Part shown: one piece after another, positions 61,276 to 64,000 of the stretch
Layout of the letters: every line of letters starts with the position of its first letter
Numbering within the stretch: the first letter of the stretch is position 1
NCBI GenBank assembly: GCA_018268755.1
Contig: JAFDVW010000009.1
Location: forward strand, 248,001 to 312,000
Direction of reading: 5' to 3'
Origin: Acidobacteriota bacterium
GTDB taxonomy: Bacteria; Acidobacteriota; Terriglobia; Terriglobales; Acidobacteriaceae
Length of the DNA: 64,000 nucleotides
Position numbers and translations under genes: made by a program
Notes under the pieces: generated by a model
What the model was told of the DNA's origin: nothing
The model's input: only the letters and a program-made list of their open reading frames with translations
Database searches by the model: none

Positions 61276-62067
61276 GTGACCGACAAAGCCCGTCCCATCA
61301 TCATCATCAAGAAAAAAGGCGGCCATGGCGGCCACCACGGAGGGGCCTGGAAAGTGGCTTACGCCGATTTCGTCACCGCCATGATGGCGCTTTTCATCGT
61401 GCTGTGGTTGCTGAACACCAGCAAGCCGGTCAAGGAAGCCATCGCCGGGTACTTCAATGATCCGTCGGGAAGTGGCAACAAAGCCGGCACCAGTCAAAGT
61501 GGGCAGGGGCCCGGCCTCACCATCAGCCGCGAAGACATGCCCAAACTCAAAGAAGAGCTGGAAACGGCTATGGCCCGCATGCCCAGCTTCGACAAGCTCC
61601 GCGATCAAGTCAAAATCATGCTGACTCCAGAAGGACTGCGTATCGAGCTCCTGGAGACGGAGTCCGGCACTTTTTTTGACACGGGGAGTTCGCAGCTCAA
61701 TAGCCAAGGAAAAGCGCTTCTCACCATGCTGGCAGGGCAGCTAGGACAGTTGCCCAACCGCATTTCCATCGAGGGCCACACCGACTCGCGACCCTACGGC
61801 GGAAATAAGATGTCCTATGGCAATTGGGAATTGTCTACCGAGCGGGCCAACGCCGCCCGCCGCCTCATGCAGGAAAATGGACTTCAGCCCACGCAGGTGT
61901 CCCAGGTGCGCGGCTTCGCTGACCAGGAACCGCGCAATCCTGCCGATCCGCTGGATCCTTCGAACCGCCGCATTTCCGTGATTGTTCACAACCTCAAGAG
62001 CGCCGAGGCCGAGCCGGCCGCGGGGGCCGCTCCGCCTGGCAAAGAAAAGAGCGAACACCCCGAATAA
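61276..62067 (+). CDS. motB: Flagellar motor stator protein MotB (OmpA domain)
   Basis: A 263-residue protein from a GTG at 61276 with GGAGAA upstream. The basic N-terminus precedes the membrane helix AYADFVTAMMALFIVLWLLN; Asp31 is the proton-binding residue of MotB. A plug and linker region follows (about 55-100), then an OmpA-like peptidoglycan-binding domain (about 130-245) with ISIEGHTDSRPYGGNKMSYG, NWELSTERANAARRLMQENG and DPSNRRISVIVHN. Its end is followed by a strong terminator (62099-62129). The two stator genes form the tail of the signalling operon. Confidence 0.93.
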   Translation: MTDKARPIIIIKKKGGHGGHHGGAWKVAYADFVTAMMALFIVLWLLNTSKPVKEAIAGYFNDPSGSGNKAGTSQSGQGPGLTISREDMPKLKEELETAMARMPSFDKLRDQVKIMLTPEGLRIELLETESGTFFDTGSSQLNSQGKALLTMLAGQLGQLPNRISIEGHTDSRPYGGNKMSYGNWELSTERANAARRLMQENGLQPTQVSQVRGFADQEPRNPADPLDPSNRRISVIVHNLKSAEAEPAAGAAPPGKEKSEHPE

Positions 62068-62098
62068 AGGAGGGAGGAAAATCTCTCAGCCGCGGCGG

Positions 62099-62129
62099 CC
62101 GGCGAGGAAAGCCGGGCTAACCTCGCCGG
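62099..62129. terminator. Bidirectional terminator between motB and the pseudo-receiver gene
   Basis: CCGGCGAGG pairs with CCTCGCCGG (9 bp), and AGCC and GGCT pair inside the loop. GTTTCTT follows on the plus strand, giving a rho-independent terminator for motB. It also contains the stop of the converging pseudo-receiver gene. Confidence 0.75.
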
Positions 62130-62500
62130 GTTTCTTCCTGCACCGCTTGGATCAGCGTCCAACGCGCATCATCGTGGCGATAGGGCGACATCATGACCTC
62201 AAATGCCCCCTGACGCATCGCTTCCTGGTGCTCCGCCTCCGGGTCCACACCCGGCATCATGACCACGACCCGGGTCCGTTTGGAGGTGCGACGTAAGCTC
62301 GCCAGAAAATCGCGGTAACTTCCGTCCGGCAATTGCTGCTCACAGAACACAATGGTGGTCCGGTTCAATTGATCGAGCCTGGCTTGGGCCTCTTGCAAGG
62401 AAGCACAGACCACCACGTCCTCCGTCCACCCTTGCACTGCGACCTCGATCACTTGGCGTTTCTGCGCGTCGCCACACACAATCATGACCCGCCATCTCAT
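62117..62500 (-). CDS. Pseudo-receiver (degenerate response regulator receiver domain)
   Basis: A 127-residue protein starting MRWRVMIVCGDAQKRQVIEV. It follows the receiver fold in length and hydrophobic pattern. The phospho-acceptor Asp is replaced by Glu54 (IVFCEQQLPDGSY), only one acidic pocket residue remains (D11), the conserved Ser/Thr of strand 4 is Met (VVVMMPGVD), and the Lys of strand 5 is Ser105 (VMMSPYR). It is therefore unlikely to be phosphorylated in the usual way; the Glu may mimic the active form. It is convergent with motB. Whether it works with the neighbouring relay is unknown. Confidence 0.65.
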   Translation of the reverse strand: MRWRVMIVCGDAQKRQVIEVAVQGWTEDVVVCASLQEAQARLDQLNRTTIVFCEQQLPDGSYRDFLASLRRTSKRTRVVVMMPGVDPEAEHQEAMRQGAFEVMMSPYRHDDARWTLIQAVQEETRRG

Positions 62501-62816
62501 AGGGCTTCCCTGTTCCCCCGTTCCTGCCCGGTCCCGCCAAAGACTTCATCCATCCCGCTCGACTTCGGCCCCTTTTCACCGGCGCCGCAGCCTTGCAGGC
62601 CAGTGCGCTTAAGAAGCCCACGCTTATGCAAAGCGTTGCAAGGATTTTGTCTTGGGAGTTACTAGGACGGAGCAGGGTCATAATTCCGTGATCCAGAATT
62701 ATTTCCCTGCCCCGTGGGCGAATGGGGAGTTACACTCTCTCCAACTTACAAGCTCAGGGATGCAGTGAACATCCGGTAATTGATGTAGTTCGCCGCGATA
62801 TTTCCTCTGCCTGACC
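62501..62816. other. 316-bp stretch without a recognisable gene
   Basis: No convincing gene or RNA was recognised. It holds a hairpin at 62672-62710 (separate entry). Confidence 0.5.
62672..62710. repeat. Long imperfect hairpin downstream of csbD
   Basis: GCAGGG (62672-62677) and CCCTGC (62705-62710) form an outer stem; ATAATTC and GAATTAT form an inner 7-bp stem around a 9-base loop, with a 2/2 internal loop between them. It is 107 bp beyond the csbD stop. No U tract follows on the minus strand, so a terminator is not certain. Confidence 0.4.
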
Positions 62817-63044
62817 TTACCCGCCGGTCCGCTCTGCCGGCTGGTGGGGAGCGTCGGCGGCACGAGATTTCTTTTTGTTCCGGACCGCATCCTGCACCTT
62901 TCCCCACGCATTTTGGATTTTGCCTTCGACTTGCCGGGCCGTCCCCTGCACTTGCTTTTCGGGGTCCCCGGTCCACTCTCCGGCCTGGCGTTCCACCCGC
63001 CCGGCAAGATCCTTCACCTTTCCTTCCACGCGATCTTTATTCAT
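62817..63044 (-). CDS. CsbD family stress protein
   Basis: A 75-residue protein starting MNKDRVEGKVKDLAGRVERQ at 63044, with AGGAGG at 8 bp spacing (63053-63058). It follows the CsbD pattern: repeated GKVKDLAGR and QVEGKIQNAWGKVQDAVR segments in a four-helix, hydrophilic protein. CsbD proteins are induced in general stress responses; the molecular function is unknown. The strong ribosome binding site suits high expression. The C-terminal tail (KKKSRAADAPHQPAERTGG) is charged and likely disordered. Confidence 0.88.
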   Translation of the reverse strand: MNKDRVEGKVKDLAGRVERQAGEWTGDPEKQVQGTARQVEGKIQNAWGKVQDAVRNKKKSRAADAPHQPAERTGG

Positions 63045-63223
63045 GGTTGTTTCCTCCTTTTTAAGCTGGGGTCAAACAGACAAGACAAAATCACTCCACA
63101 TGGGGAGAATGTAGCTCGAGGCAGGAGAGATCAACATCCGGCAAAACCGGTAAACCGCGGGAGGGGGTACGGTAGCACAAAACTACTCCGGGCCGGCCTT
63201 GGCCAAGCCGGCCCACATCGGAT

Positions 63224-63877
63224 CTATACCACCTGCACAATATTATTGCGCACGGCGTAGCGCACCAGGTCGGCCACCGAGTGCAAATCCAGCTTGCGCA
63301 TGATATTGGTGCGATGGGTCTCGGCTGTCTTCACGCTCAGGTTGAGCACCACGGCCACTTCCTTACTGGTCTTGCCTTCGGCCAGCAACTGCACCACTTC
63401 GCGCTCACGGGTAGTCAGACGGTCGCGCGCCGGACGCTCCTTATAGTGGCTGCCACTCAAGTAACCATCCAGGACCATCTGGGCCACGTTGGAAGTGAAA
63501 AAAGTCGTGCGCCGCTGCAAGGCTTCCACTGCGGCCACCAAATCGCGGGCCGCGTCCGATTTCAGCAGAAATCCCCGCGCTCCCACCTCCAGGACCTCGC
63601 GCACCACCTGCTCGGATTCGTGCATGGTGAGAATTACAATGCGCATGTCCGGAGAGCTGCTGAGGATTTGTCGCGCGGCATCCAGTCCATTGAGGTTCGG
63701 CATGCCGATGTCCAGAATCGCTACATCTGGCTGCAGCGCATGCGCCTTCTCCACCGCCTCGCGGCCATCTACGGCTTCGCCGCAAACTTCCCATCCATTG
63801 TGCGCCTCCAACAAAGAACGCATGCCGCGGCGCACGATCTCATGGTCATCTGCAATCAAGATGCGCAAGTTATTCAT
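63224..63877 (-). CDS. NarL/FixJ-type response regulator
   Basis: A 217-residue protein starting MNNLRILIADDHEIVRRGMR at 63877, with AGAAGAGAG upstream. Receiver: LIADDHEIV (acidic pocket), DVAILDIGMPNLNGLDAA (phospho-Asp), MRIVILTMHESEQV (Thr) and GFLLKSDA (Lys). Output: LTTREREVVQLLAEGKTSKE with NLSVKTAETHRTNIMRKLDL, the LuxR-type HTH. Upstream on the same strand a partial open frame reaches the window edge and could hold its kinase. Confidence 0.9.
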   Translation of the reverse strand: MNNLRILIADDHEIVRRGMRSLLEAHNGWEVCGEAVDGREAVEKAHALQPDVAILDIGMPNLNGLDAARQILSSSPDMRIVILTMHESEQVVREVLEVGARGFLLKSDAARDLVAAVEALQRRTTFFTSNVAQMVLDGYLSGSHYKERPARDRLTTREREVVQLLAEGKTSKEVAVVLNLSVKTAETHRTNIMRKLDLHSVADLVRYAVRNNIVQVV

Positions 63878-63954
63878 CTCTCTTCTCCACAGAAGTGAAC
63901 CTGGGATTGTTTTAGAGGTTGTTCTTTCGTTATCAGTCCACACGAAGCCCCCGA

Positions 63955-64000
63955 TCATACACGGGTGGGCCGTTGCCGGCGCAGCGCTTCGGCAAAACGT
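63955..64000 (-). CDS. Possible C-terminal end of a gene continuing beyond the window
   Basis: A TGA at 63955 ends an open frame on the minus strand that runs to the right edge (about 14 residues, RFAEALRRQRPTRV). Its partner position upstream of the NarL-type regulator would suit a sensor kinase gene, but the fragment is too short to judge. Confidence 0.3.
   Translation of the reverse strand, partial: RFAEALRRQRPTRV

Overview
The window is about 64 kb of GC-rich bacterial chromosome, most likely from an Acidobacteriota member (Terriglobia-like). The best clue is the lipoprotein at 36847-38604. Its N-terminal Ig-like repeats (SISPANRNVPAGGTVSF, VWQVNGVTGG, GTISPTGLFSLYTAP) are of the style found in large numbers in that phylum. 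Rcp1-like response regulators and several TonB-C proteins fit as well. This is inference; there is no rRNA gene to confirm it. I saw no tRNA, rRNA, CRISPR array, insertion sequence or prophage.

Region 1-36.9 kb is one large exopolysaccharide/capsule locus. Its left operon (minus strand, 11444 to the left edge) has two AsnB-type amidotransferases, a GT2 glycosyltransferase, a bi-domain Zn-ADH/Gfo-Idh-MocA oxidoreductase, a NodU/CmcH-type carbamoyltransferase, an unrecognised Asp-box protein, a D-glucuronyl C5-epimerase and a GT4 cut by the window edge. A distinctly AT-richer two-gene insert (acyltransferase 3 and a polytopic membrane protein, 11.5-14.0 kb, plus strand) separates it from a second minus-strand operon (31653 to 14019). 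That operon starts with four nonulosonate-type genes (PseB-like, SpsF-like, RmlD-like, NeuB-like). They are followed by five GT4 enzymes, two NodB-type or related deacetylases, a methyltransferase, a tandem-GNAT protein, an unrecognised GT-B-like protein and an O-antigen ligase/polymerase. Diverging from it (31906-36850, plus strand) are a Wzc-like BY-kinase/co-polymerase, a TPR plus carbohydrate-binding-like membrane protein and a second ligase/polymerase. The predicted polymer contains uronic acid (C5-epimerised, perhaps amidated), carbamoyl and acyl groups and a nonulosonic-acid-like sugar. Wzx, Wza and the initiating transferase are not in the window.

Region 36.8-51.3 kb holds a secreted serine-protease-like lipoprotein, a FecR-like protein, a YdcF-family protein, a UDP-sugar 6-dehydrogenase (a possible uronic acid supplier), two TonB-C proteins, an orphan Flp pilin gene with a sigma-54-type promoter, a NarX/NarL-type two-component pair facing a second histidine kinase across a near-perfect palindrome, RlmN, and an M16 peptidase.

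Region 51.9-62.1 kb is a compact signalling operon: a multi-PAS histidine kinase, an Rcp1-like receiver, a receiver-kinase hybrid, another receiver, a second receiver-kinase hybrid, a single receiver, a PAS protein with a Cys cluster and a degenerate GGDEF domain, and finally MotA and MotB. The receiver/kinase genes and then motAB are spaced tightly enough to suggest a phosphorelay acting on motility. The right end carries a pseudo-receiver, a CsbD-like stress protein and a NarL-type regulator.
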